Shown one piece after another: positions 34,039 through 45,231 of a DNA stretch of 64,000 bases. Numbering within the stretch: the stretch's first letter is position 1; every line of letters starts with the position of its first letter. This DNA is from Catonia carolina (taxonomy: Eukaryota > Arthropoda > Insecta > Hemiptera > Achilidae). The translations under genes and the position numbers were made by a program. The notes under the pieces were generated by a model. That model made no database searches and was not told the origin of the DNA. It saw only the letters and a program-made list of their open reading frames with translations. Where the stretch lies: NCBI GenBank assembly GCA_035578175.1, contig JAQMRL010000012.1:24605460-24669459 (forward strand), in the 5' to 3' direction.

Positions 34039-34714
34039 TATGCAAATTCTATTTTATTATTGAACAAAAATAAATACTTTATTATTATTATTATATGGAA
34101 TCAGGTATTTCAAAACCAATTTCTAAAAACCAGCAAACGGTTTTTTTCATGCAGGGGTGAAGACAAATGTTGAAGATTGAAATCTAGTTTACAAAAATAT
34201 AGTAAGAAAACGGGAAATATCATTAACGACCAGAACTTCCAAAATTATAAAAAGGTTAAGCGTGGGAGAAAAACCAATTAATATACTTTTAGAAACAGAG
34301 AGAATGGCGATTTTTGTGGAGAACCAACACTTGCTTCGTTAACCCTATTGCTACTTTACCGATTCACCCCTCCCCTTACAAGCTTCGTCTTAAAATAAAT
34401 GACCTATAGATAAGTGCAGATGGCTGGGTACCGTTTTTCATGAGTGACGTAGTGCGCGGAGAGAACTACGTTGATTAGCGGATTGAGCACACCCATGCGT
34501 TTTTACTGTGAGTTAATTACGGCGAAAATTTAATTTAGATGTTTATTGTAAGTATATCAACTGGTGAAAGTAGACGCTGTACAATTGGAAAAAAGTAAAA
34601 TCGAATTTTCATAAAGTATAAGTATTAGAGATATTATTAATCAAATCGGTATTGTTGCGTTATCAACTTTATCTTATTAAAATCTACGCATTTTATTATT
34701 TTGTATTAAAGTCA
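34039..34714. other. Unassigned; may hold the outer end of the large foldback
   Basis: aaatgacctat at about 34399 has an inverse counterpart near 38745-38760, hinting that the foldback described next reaches this far. The match in between is weak. No gene seen. Confidence 0.3.
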
Positions 34715-34974
34715 GTGAAAACTTACAAATTATAACACACTACTGTTGATTTCTATATTATGGATACCCTAGTTTGGAGCCTTTTTCTTCAAAACTGCTT
34801 TTTCAATTTTAACGTACTATAGGGCCTACACTAAAATTTAGCTTACTTCAATTTTTGTTGTTAAATGTCAGTTTTTTATTTTTAGCGTTTTTTAATACTG
34901 CGGTATCAGGATGAGAAGAAAAAAAGCAGGGTGCAACAGAACGGCTGCATTTAGAGGCTTATAACTCAAACACC

Positions 34975-37396
34975 ATTTATTATTGTTATTAATTATTGTT
35001 AATAATTATTATTGTTATTATAGTATTGTTATTACCATTTATTGTATTTGTTATTGGTAATAACAAATACTTTCTATAAGCTCCCAAAGCGACGTCTATA
35101 TACATGGAGATCACCACGGGACAATGATCAGAACCCAATAAGAAATCAGATAGACTTCATCTTAATAAGTGCAAGATACAGAAACAATATCACATCAGTT
35201 AAGACATACCCAGGTGCTGACGTCTCCTCAGACCATAACCCATTGGTAGCTCAGATGCATATCAAACTCAAAAGAATTCCAAAGAAAAAAGAAGCTGGAA
35301 TAAATATAGAACTACTGAAAAACCATAGCATAAAGAATGAGCTACAAATAAAAATAAATGAAAACCTGAAAACCCTAGAAAGCGAGGAGGATTATCAAAA
35401 CTGTAGAAGTATTGATGAAGGATGGCATAGGATTAAATCAGCTTTATTGGAACCATCCATAAGCACTCTGAAAAAAGAAAAGCCCAAAGGAAAGAAAGAA
35501 TGGATGAATAATGAAATCCTTCATCTAATGGATAAAAGAAGAGAATGTAAGGGGAAAAATGAGCAACAATATAAAGAAATACATAAAATACTCCGCTCAA
35601 AAATCAGGAAAGCAAAGGAAGAATACTACAAACAAAAATGTGAAGATATTGAAGAATTGCAAGTAAAGCATGACAATTTCAATGTACACAAAAAAGTCAA
35701 AGAACTCGTTGGTACAAATAGACAAAAGCAGTTCAATATATTGTATGATAACAATGGAAAAATAGTGACAGATATGGAACATAAAATGGAGTTATGGAAG
35801 AGTTACATTACTCAACTCTTTGAGGACACGAGGCAGCAGGCTAATTTTGAAAATATGGAAGGTGAGTTAGGTCCAGACATAATTAAAGATGAAGTGATGT
35901 ATGCATTAAACACTCTAAAGAACAAAAAAGCTACAGGTCCAGATCAACTGCCTGCAGAAATTCTCAAATTGATTGAGGAAGATCAAATACATGTTCTGGT
36001 TGAGTTAATTAACACAATATATACAACAGGAACAATACCAAATGAATGGTTGCTACCAACGTTTATAACCCTCCCTAAAAAGAAAAATGCAAAGTACTGT
36101 TCTGACTACCGTACAATAAGCTTGATGGGACATGCATTGAAAATCCTGTTGAAGGTAATCCATAATAGAATATTCAGAAAGTTAGACGTAGATATCAGTG
36201 ACACACAATTTGGGTTTCGTAATGGCCTAGGAACAAGAGAGGCACTGTTTGCTCTCAATGTACTATCTCAACGGTGTCTGGACATGAACCAAGAACTACA
36301 TGTGTGCTTCATAGACTATAACAAAGCCTTTGATAAAGTTAGGCATGATCAACTCATTGAAACATTAATAAAGAGAAGAATAGATCTCAGAGACGTAAGA
36401 ATAATATCGAACCTATACTATGGCCAAAAAGCGGCAGTACGGATAGAAGACATGACATCCGAGGAAATAGAAATACAGAGAGGTGTTAGACAGGGGTGCA
36501 TACTTTCACCTATCCTATTTAATGTATACTCGGAAAATATAGTAAATAAGGCACTTAATGAGCTGGACACAGGCATTAAAATCAATGGCATGACGATAAA
36601 TAATTTGAGATATGCTGATGATACAGTTCTTATAGCTGGAACACATGAATACCTTCAGATGCAAATAAACAGAGTGACCACAGTTAGTGAAGAGTACGGT
36701 CTTTCACTTAATATTAATAAAACAAAGTATATGTTAATAGCTAAAGCATATCAGAACGTTGGTAGGATATATGTAGGGAACCAATGCATTGAAAGAGTCC
36801 ATGCTTACAAGTACCTAGGCACAACTGTTAATGAAAACAATGACAGCTCTCAAGAAATTCGCATCAGAATAGAACAAGGCCAGAAAAACATTTATAAAGA
36901 TGAAGAAACTGTTCTGCTGCCGAGATTTAAGCCTTGAATTAAAAACACGTCTCCTAAGATGCTATGTCCTATCCGTACTGTACTATGGGATGGAGGCTTG
37001 GACAATGAAGAAGATTGATGAAAGGAGACTGGATGCATTTGAAATGTGGCTGTACCGGCGAATTCTGAGGATTTCATGGGTGGAAAAGATGACGAATGTG
37101 GAGGTGTTGAGACGTATGCATAAAGAAAGAGAAGTACTATTAACAGTGAAGAAAAGAAAATTATTGTATATGGGACATGTCATGAGGGGAGAAAAATATA
37201 AAATATTACAAGTGATTGTCCAGGGGAAAATCCAAGGAAAGAGATCCTTGGGAAGAAGACGAAAATCCTGGCTGAAAAACCTAAGAGATTGGTATGGTTG
37301 CAGCAACAACGAATTGTTTAGGGCTGTGACATCAAAGATAGGAATCGCTCTGATGATTGCCAACCTTCGAAGCGGAGATGGCACCTGAAGAAGAAG
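34975..37396 (+). mobile_element. RTE-like non-LTR retrotransposon, 5'-truncated
   Basis: Inserted into the foldback arm with a 12-base target duplication, aactcaaacacc, at 34963-34974 and 37397-37408. The 3' end is a short GAA repeat rather than poly(A), as is usual for RTE-type elements. The 5' side begins with an AT-rich ATTGTT-type microsatellite and then enters the middle of the endonuclease domain. Confidence 0.9.
35042..37388 (+). pseudogene. RTE-like pol: endonuclease remnant + reverse transcriptase
   Basis: Frame 35042-36937 starts inside the AP-type endonuclease (R-R-L-Y-T-W-R-S-P, R-N-Q-I-D-F-I-L, S-S-D-H-N-P-L). It then gives an RT with K-K-A-T-G-P-D, L-P-K-K, Y-R-T-I-S-L, F-G-F-R-N-G-L-G-T-R-E-A, C-F-I-D-Y-N-K-A-F-D, G-V-R-Q-G-C-I-L-S-P and catalytic Y-A-D-D (about 36613). 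The C-terminal part continues in the next frame at 36900-37388 (L-Y-Y-G-M-E-A-W-T, G-R-R-R-K-S-W). The shift is explained by one extra G in the GG at about 36878-36879. Otherwise no stops, so a young copy. It is non-autonomous because most of the endonuclease is missing. Confidence 0.88.
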
Positions 37397-38560
37397 AACT
37401 CAAACACCGCACGACCGATTTATTTGAGATTTCGCTGGAATCGTAACTGGTATGTTGATATTGTATTTACAAAACTTCAGACCTGTAGAGCATTTAAATT
37501 TTGAGTTATTTGTAAAATTCTTATCTCCTGTTAATTCTGTAACCGCTCATTCATTCGGCAATTTCAAAAACCATTGTATTCGGAGGAAAAAATAGAAAAT
37601 CATTAATATTATGAAATCATATAATTTTATAATATTAATATCATTAATATTATATATTATAATATTATGGCGAGCGACCAACTATTCCACAGAATTTGTT
37701 AAATATTAAACAATAGGTAGATGAAGCGAGGGTTGGAAGAAGCTTAACCATGTTGCCATGTTCAAAATCGGTAAGTTTTGTGAGTAATTAATAAACTTCA
37801 AAAGTAATTCAACCACTACGAAAAGTAAATTATTATGAAAACATTAGGCCTATATTAAACATTACTATTAAAAGTAACACGAACCTTTGTAGTTTATAGA
37901 GCGTATCTTCCTGTTTATGGCCAATTAGCAGTTGAATGTTACGTTGGAAGGCGACTTAAGCAGTTAGAGAAAAGAACGAGGCAACATCGTTAAGCTTCTT
38001 TGAGCCTCCGCATCATCTATCTATTATGTAAATATTTTAAAAAATACTGCCGAATAAACTGGTCAATCGCCGTTCCATAATATTAATGAATCTGTATTAA
38101 TTTTCCTCCCGAATACAATGGTTTTTTGAAATTACCGAATTAATGAGTGGTTACGGAGTTAACAGGAGGTCAAAATTTTACTAAATACTCAAAATTTAAA
38201 TAAGCTACAAGTCTGAAATTTTGTTCGTATAATATCAACATACCAGTTACTATTCCAGTGAAATCTCAAATAAATCGGTCGTGCGGTGTTTGAGTTATAA
38301 GCCTCTAAATGCATCCGTTCTGTTCCAGCAACAAAAAGCCGGTTTTTTCCTTCTCATCCTGATACCATAATAGTAAAGAGGCAAAAAAAACGGACATATA
38401 ACAACACAAATTTAAATATGCTAAATTTTGGTGTGTAGCACGTTAAAATTAATCAAGCGATTTTGAAGAAACAAGGGTCTAAACTAGGTTATCTATAATA
38501 AAGAAATCGATAGTGGTCCTCGATTTTCACGTCTTATAATTTACATGTCTCGTATTTAAA

Positions 38561-38889
38561 GTCACTCATTTGAGAAAAGGAAGATTTAACCCCCAATCTA
38601 CACGTCACTTTCTTTCTTGTGACTTTTTGTTGGACAATTTATGCGTTTACGTTAATGCATAAATACTGCAACAAAATTGCTCTTACATAATTTTTCACTT
38701 TGATCCTTTACCGGGTAGCATATAATTATGTCGGTTTCCCCATAAGATAGGTCATTTCATTTTGATAAGTTGGTAATAGTGTAATGTTGGTAGCATCACA
38801 AACAACATTCATTAGTTGTCTGTAACAGAGGTTTGTGTGAGGTACGTCTCCGTGTAGTTACTATTTTTCCCTTTGTAACGGTATTTTCA
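38561..38889. other. Outer flank of foldback; no gene
   Basis: Unassigned sequence leading into a transposase relic. It may include the 5' end of that element. Confidence 0.35.
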
Positions 38890-39235
38890 AAATGTTTACG
38901 ACTAAACAACAAGTTTATATGCTTCAGTTGTGGTGGAAGCATCATTAAAATACTGCTAAAGTACTGGAAGAATTTAGTGCTATCCATGTGTGTCGTTACC
39001 GACTCGGCAACATTTACGAAAGTTAAATAAGAAATTTAAAACAAAGGAAGCGTAGGCCTTTGAAATGCCCCGAAGTGTGGTCGTCCACGATCGATTTGCA
39101 ATGACGATAACCTAGAAAAGGTTGCTAAAGCGTTTGTATCCAGTCCAGGTAAATCAACTCGTAAGGCATCTTCTAAACAAAGGTTATCACGCACTAGCGT
39201 GCAAACGATGATCTGTGTAATATCTTGAAGACACA
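38890..39235 (+). pseudogene. IS630/mariner-superfamily transposase N-terminus (HTH) relic
   Basis: M-F-T-T-K-Q-Q-V-Y-M-L-Q-L-W-W-K-H-H, T-A-K-V-L-E-E-F-S-A, then in other frames F-K-T-K, P-R-S-G-R-P-like, and the L-E-K-V-A-K-A-F-V-S-S-P-G-K-S-T-R-K-A-S type block. This matches the helix-turn-helix N-terminus (DUF4817-type) of insect DDE transposases. At least two frameshifts; the catalytic part is absent. Confidence 0.7.
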
Positions 39236-40315
39236 GAAAATATTTTATCTTTCGCAAGTTTTTCAGATTGAACTCAGAATTTGAAAAATCGTAATTTGAT
39301 GAAAATATTTATAAAAAACTGGATAAACTATTGGTCAAGTTTTCAGCCTAATAGCGACCCTATTCTGTTACAAAAGGATAAAAAGTTAATTAATTGGCAA
39401 TGGTTAGTGGGTAACTGATAATATTTCCGTCTTCAGTAAGGAACGTATTAATGATTAATGTCCTACTGTAAGCCTAATAAAGTACGTAGAATATGTACAT
39501 ATTATATTGTAAATTATATATGTAAAACTCGATTATATTAATCTGTAAATTTGCTGACGAAATATTTATTACATTTTTATAGTTTTAGTTGACTTGAAAG
39601 ATTTTTCAAAATCTCAAGGAAAACTTTTACGAATTTGAAATGTGAAACTATCCTGTTTCTGATTCAAGGTCACTTAAAGACAAATCACTTGTTAGATAAA
39701 AACTGGTTATTTTTAGAACAAATCATTTTTTCAATCAGTTTATTATGAAAATAAGTTCAACCAAAATCGGGAAAAATAAAAACGAGAACAATTAAATGCT
39801 ACGAATATCTTGAAATGATATACCATGAAAGACACAAAATAAATTTTCGAAGAGCTGAAGAAAAACAAAATTAAATCAAAATGAATAGAAAACGAGATCA
39901 AGAAAGTTTAACGTAGCCTACATATATTAACCGTTAAGGGTCAGTTAAAGTAACAAAACATATTTTGAACATTATTTTCAGTTCATACTCTCAGAACTTT
40001 TTGACTGTAAATCTTTTCGTCTAAATAATTTTAACTTAAAATAATACTTAAATTTTTAAAATCTTTAGAAAAAACTGGTTTTGTAAACTTCTGTAGGTAA
40101 TGGTCCAACTAAACTCCTTTCGTAAACCCAACCTGCATCTTATTCTGGAAATTAATTTCCAGTAGAATTTAAGTTAAAAAATACAAAATCGTTGTAAAAA
40201 TATGGTAAAACTTTTCTGAAAAAAAATATATAAATAATAGTCTACATGTGACCTTGAATCATGTATTGGTGATTATTTTTAAAATTGTCATCCATCATTT
40301 TGTTTTGTCCGTCCG
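39236..40315. other. No gene recognised
   Basis: AT-rich sequence without motif or repeat that I could identify. Confidence 0.4.
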
Positions 40316-40760
40316 TCACACCCAAATGTCGGAAACCACAAGAGACTCCACAAAACGGATTACGAATACGTAATCTACGCAGAAAGTTAGTTGGTCTGAA
40401 TTGGGATTGAAGTTTTGATCAAAATCGGCCTAAAACCGGAAGTCAACAATCAAAGTCGAATTTTTTAAAACAAAAATTGCGTCATTCGATTCCTTTTAAA
40501 AAGTAGGTATAGAAATCATTGAGATTAAAGTTCAGGTTTCGACAGGAAGTTCCGGTTTCGACACCTAGATGTCGGAAACCACAAGAGATTCCACAAAACG
40601 GATTTCGAATTCGTAATCTACGCAGAAAGTTAGTGGGTCTAAATTGGGTTTGAATTTTTTATCAAAACTGGCCTAAAACCGGAAGTCAAGAAATCTAATT
40701 CGGAATTTGGGAACAAAAATAATGTCATTCGATTCCTTTTAAAAAGCAGAAACTTTGTAA
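40316..40760 (+). repeat. Two tandem 243-bp units
   Basis: atgtcggaaaccacaagaga starts at 40326 and 40569. Both units contain tacgcagaaagttagt.ggtc, the cctaaaaccggaagtca block and tcattcgattccttttaaaa. Non-coding; possibly a fragment of a longer tandem array or element. Confidence 0.8.
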
Positions 40761-40990
40761 AATAAATGCCAGCAGCCTTGAAATGTGTCGTTTCATGAAA
40801 GGGATTTTCGTTATTAATTTTCTTTCATGTTCAAAACGATTAAGGTTTTCATCTAAAAATATTTTTCTTTAATGAAATTCATTTAAAATTTATACTCATT
40901 CTGTGTTATTTAATTTATGATAATACTTGGAGATAATTTGATATTAAATGCAAAAATTCTTTCCAGAATAAATATTATTCGAATTTTTGT

Positions 40991-41160
40991 TTTTTATTTA
41001 TTTATTTAAAGTCGTATCAACAGCTTCGTCGTTAGTGACTACAGTGGGTTACAGAAAGTTGGGTTGTGACTTGCTATAATTTCCAGACCCTAGCCGGGAA
41101 TCGAACCCGGGACCTCCGCGTGGTAGACCAGCATGCTACCACTACACTACGGAGGCGGCC
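40991..41160 (-). mobile_element. tRNA-derived SINE
   Basis: Minus strand: GGCCGCCTCCGTAGTGTAGT with GGTAGCATGCTGG (A box), CGGGTTCGATTCCCGG (B box), and a body ending near cgaagctgttgatacga. Same family as at 28131-28310 and 59471-59635. The anticodon arm is degenerate and the body is attached, so not a tRNA gene. Confidence 0.82.
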
Positions 41161-42689
41161 ATATTACTCGTATTAAATCATTGTTAATAATGTAAAAATT
41201 AAATTTATTGTTAGTTAAGATATTTTTCTAAAATATTAATCCGGCTAGATATAAAAATACGGAGTCGTTTACTTTTTAATAACATCAAATCAAAATATAT
41301 AAAATTATTTAAAATAATAATAACAAATACTTTTAATGGAAAAAATTAACATGCAATGACCCATTATAATATTATACTTCTACATGCAAAATCATTCGAA
41401 AAATTTTACATGCAATTTAAAATGCAATCAATATATCATTCCATGTTATTTCAAAATTTTCTCTAAACATGCATGTGATTTTTTTATTATTATTTGAAGC
41501 TAACGTTATGAAATATTTTTACATATTGTACTGTATGGATCATCGTTTGATAAGAAATAATGTGTCAAATTAGTGGTGTTTCTTCAGTTAACATGTTGAT
41601 AAGTTTTAAGTTTATAAAATAAATTATTTTAAAATAATTTCGCCAACAAAATAAAATAAATAACATTACAAATGAATTTTCAGAAGTATTCTTTAGTTTT
41701 ACAATGAAGTTCATCCCATAATAACATTTCAACAGAATTCCTTTAATTACTGTTCTAATCGTAATTACGTTGACTTACCTGGTTTCATTATAAATATGAA
41801 TTAAAAATTTCATTCATATAAACAGAGAATATACAATACTTTCGTACTAAAAAAATGTATAGACTATCTTGTTATTACATAAATATATGGGTTATAATTA
41901 ATCCCGTCTTTGAAGTAATCTGCAGTAGCTAATTTAAAAAAAATCATATATTATCATATTTCTTGGAATCAGTGAGAATAAATTATAATGATTTGTAATT
42001 CGATAGTTTAACTATAATGTAATGTGGGGGTGGTCGTCTATTAAACTACGCCCACCATATTGTAACCTATTCAAGGTGAAGGGAAGGTTGTAAAATTTAA
42101 ATTAATTATTGTAACGTATCTCTAAATATATTTGAAATTATTTATAGTGTAAGTTTCTCATCATTAAATGATATAACAAAATTTTTAATAAATTAAGGAG
42201 TGGTCATTTAGAAAAACACGCCTACATCATAAACCAAACAATTTTAATGAGCGTATTATTAAATTATTAATATACTGTAACTGAATAAATTTAATTTTCT
42301 TTATTTTAAACAGTTTTTTACCATTTTTGGGTTGTAAATTTTAAAACTAAAAATTTTTTCTTAAAGTTTGACTAAAGTTCATGCAATAATATAACATGTT
42401 ATGTTTATAAATATATTCAAATAACAAAATATTAATTTTTAAATTTTCATTTTTATTCTGCTCAATTATGTAATCAACGAAACTAATTTTAAACATTAAA
42501 TTAAATTTAACTTTTAATAAATACCTCAACACCTTGTTGAAGATAAATCAATCAAAAAACATATAAAAATAATTGAGGCCTAGATAAAAAAGGATTATTT
42601 TAAATAAAATGTATTGTACCTAGTTAAAAATATGTAACAATTAAAAGCGTAAATCACATTAGGCATAATGAATCTTGGGTACTAAAGAT
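41161..42689. other. No gene recognised; very AT-rich
   Basis: About 1.5 kb of AT-rich sequence. A repeated motif, gtggtcgtctattaaactacgccca at about 42034 and a diverged form at about 42203, is the only structure I noticed. Confidence 0.4.
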
Positions 42690-42984
42690 AGTTTTTTTGC
42701 TTTCTTTAGTGGTTTATTTAACATAGCGAAAAAAGTATTGTTTCCATGTCGATTTTACGAAATAAATCAAACCATTAAGCCTAAAAAACATAATTAAACA
42801 TGTTTTTAACTAGTCTGTGTGTGTGAACAAAATATCCCACGAACAGAAAATTGCACGAAGTTAGAGCTTGGAACTTAATTAGGTACCACTAGCAGGGTCG
42901 ATACGAACATTTTTATCAAAATTGGTCAGCCGGAAGTAGTAGTTTATTTGCGTGTTTTTCCTTTTTTGTAATTTTTCTCAAAAA
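42690..42984 (-). repeat. DR1 fragment truncated by a mariner relic
   Basis: It contains catgtcgattt, ttaactagtctgtgtgtgtgaa (unexpanded microsatellite), gtcagccggaagtagtagtt, and stops at ctcaaaaag where the mariner sequence begins. Confidence 0.7.
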
Positions 42985-43554
42985 GAGCTCTCTCATAAAA
43001 TTTCGCCACCAGTGAGTTCAAACGAGTCTTGACTTTTTCTCAAAGCTGCCCGTTGTGTTTCTTGTGGAGTTTATGCAGCTAAGAACCACGATTAGTAGTA
43101 CAACTGTTTATTTTGAAACTTAACGAAGTTTAGGGAGAGCTATTCAAAAGAAAAAAAGCAATGAACTTCTAGATTTGTTCTGAATCATCATAACGCCCGT
43201 CCTCACAGTGCAGGCACAACCTATTGGCTCCGTGAGCTATTTCAAAGGGACATTTTGATCACCCGCTATACAGTCCTGACCTACCACCCAGTGACTTCCG
43301 TCTTTTTTCTGAATTGAAGTTGTGGCTTAGAGCTTTTCCAAACTAACGAGGAGCTTCAAGACAACGTTGACTCATTTAAACTCATTAGCGGCAACATTTT
43401 ACGAAGAGGGTATTGGGAGCTTGTCGCCCGGTAATGCCTTAATCGTCAAGGTGATTATATTGAAAAGTGCATGTAAATTGAAGTAATAAAACATTTTTTT
43501 TGTATGCACTGTTTTTTATTTATGGCCTATCAGAGGTTGAAGTAAACGGCTCCA
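42985..43554 (+). pseudogene. Mariner-like transposase relic, C-terminal
   Basis: Homologous to 20935-21523. It reads A-R-P-H-S-A-G-T-T-Y-W-L-R-E-L-F, then T-N-E-E-L-Q-D-N-V-D-S-F, and ends with the same terminal sequence tatggcctatcagaggttga before TA at 43555-43556. The left end is missing. As in the 20.8-kb element, its left part is an inverted piece of its own 3' region (tcataaaatttcgccaccag). Confidence 0.7.
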
Positions 43555-43904
43555 TACAAATTTAAAAAATATTTTTGACATAAAATATTTTAAATATTTA
43601 TCAATCAAAAAGCCTATTTAAACTCGTTTAATAATGTGATGTTAGGTTACGAGCGATAACTTAAGTAAGTTAGATTAGTAAAGATAAGTGGTTATAATTA
43701 ACTAGATAAGAAATTTCATTCATTGTTTCGTCGTATCGAACCATATTATATGTCTGTAAATCTCGTATAAGAAGAACATGTCTCTGCAAATCTCATGAAC
43801 TTCCTTGCTAATTCTTATTATTCAATATATTGTTTATTATTTTTATTTTTTCTCTCGTTGAGAAAACTTTTTCTCAACCCCATTCAGTTTATATTATATT
43901 ACCC

Positions 43905-44800
43905 AGGAATTAAATGGACCAAAGACGAGATTATTCATACAGGTCAGCCAGTTGCAACAGCGTTTCAAAATGGATACAACCGTAATATTTAGGTAGAAAT
44001 AACGCACAGGTAATTTTCATGTGCCCATTAGGTATATAGTTGGCAACACTGAATTCAAGATTGACATATTGTAATAATTGAAATGTCATTTTTGCGCACA
44101 AGTGCTTCACCTACACTAGAACATGACCTTTATCCATACTGGGATAGGTCAATTTCCTCCACCTCGTAAAAAAATATTAGTAAAAATTTATTAAATAGTA
44201 AAAAGACATACGAAAATAAAGTGTTATTCCAGTTTCTATTCGTTTCTATTGAGTCAACGATGTCGTTTTCCAAAGAAGAACGTGTGTTTAATGTTGAGAC
44301 TTACGTATTTTGCTTATAAATTTTACGAAACGAGCAAATGAAAAATGAGGGGTCTAGTAGCAAAACCAGCCATATCCAACCAAAATCTGTGGATGGTGTG
44401 GTTTATCGCGACTTAAACTATCAGTTTATTGCAATGTTAGATTCAAACGATAGAGAATATTGGTTGCAACGTAATAAACAACTTGTCATATTCCAAATGG
44501 CACGCTAGACTGGTTACAACACATTGTTTTTGCCATCGTTTGATTTCGTAAGGGTTGTGGCCTCCATGATCAACAGATCTTACACTGGCAGTTTTATTTT
44601 AGTTGGGATATTTAAAAAGTGTAGTTTATAAAAAAATCCTCATACATTTGACGAATTTAATGCAAACATGAAACGTGAGATTTCTAACATTATTTTGTAA
44701 ATATTACGAAAATTGGCTACAAATGTTGCGAAACGTGTACAAACTTGCATTCGGGTCACAAAGAATCATTTTGAACATCTATTATAAAGTTATACATGGT
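43905..44800 (+). pseudogene. IS630/mariner-superfamily element with N- and C-terminal remnants
   Basis: M-S-F-S-K-E-E-R-V-F-N-V-E-T-Y begins at 44260, an HTH-type N-terminus. Further on come D-G-V-V-Y-R-D-L, W-L-Q-R-N, and after frameshifts P-H-T-F-D-E-F-N-A-N-M-K-R-E-I-S-N-I and A-K-R-V-Q-T-C-I-R-V, the C-terminal tail of the same transposase type. The middle (catalytic) part is mostly deleted. The 5' non-coding part is shared with 60640-60930. Confidence 0.65.
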
Positions 44801-44869
44801 AAGTTTCATTGTAATTAGATTTTTTTTGATACAATCATAATAAATATTTCATTAATTTTTGTACTAACC

Positions 44870-45110
44870 CCACCGGATTGGTCTAGTGGTAAAGTCGTCG
44901 CTGTAAGTCAGCTGTTCGACAGCTAATGTACGGAGATGAAGGTTCCGTGGTTAAAATCCTAGTAAAGATAATTATTTTATATGGATTTGAATACTAGACA
45001 GCGGTTACTGGTGTACTTGAAGATTGGGATTCAATCAACCATACTATCTCAAAAACGATTGGCTCTAGTGTACCAGATTACATCTCATTTACATGTCACG
45101 AACGTGATCA
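44870..45110 (+). mobile_element. tRNA-derived SINE, second family
   Basis: Head: ccggattggtctagtggtaa (A-box-like) and ggttccgtggttaaaatcct (B-box-like). The body has ggatttgaatactagac and gattgggattcaatcaacca followed by atctca, which I recall as a widespread insect SINE body. A different family from the other three SINEs here. Confidence 0.7.
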
Positions 45111-45231
45111 TTTGATTAGGTCATGGGATTGCTCATTGTTCTAAATTGAACTGACTGCAACTTACACACGTTAAGGTTATATAACCGTTATGGTGTGTTA
45201 TGGTGCAATCATGTCAACTATAAACATGAGT

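Larger units (their letters stand above)
34715..38560. mobile_element. Large foldback element with an LINE in its left arm
   Basis: Left arm 34715-34974 plus 37409-37756; right arm 37978-38560, inverted. Matching pairs include agaggcttataactcaaaca (left) against 38287-38310; gaccgatttatttgag at 37413 against about 38265-38280; aaccattgtattcgg against 38110-38126; and gaagcttaacca.gttgcc near the centre. Without the LINE the element is about 1.4 kb with a spacer of about 220 bases. No coding sequence of its own was found. Confidence 0.75.

Noticed and set aside
44880..44960. tRNA gene at 44.9 kb
   Set aside because: Followed by a SINE body; the anticodon arm is not foldable as a normal tRNA.
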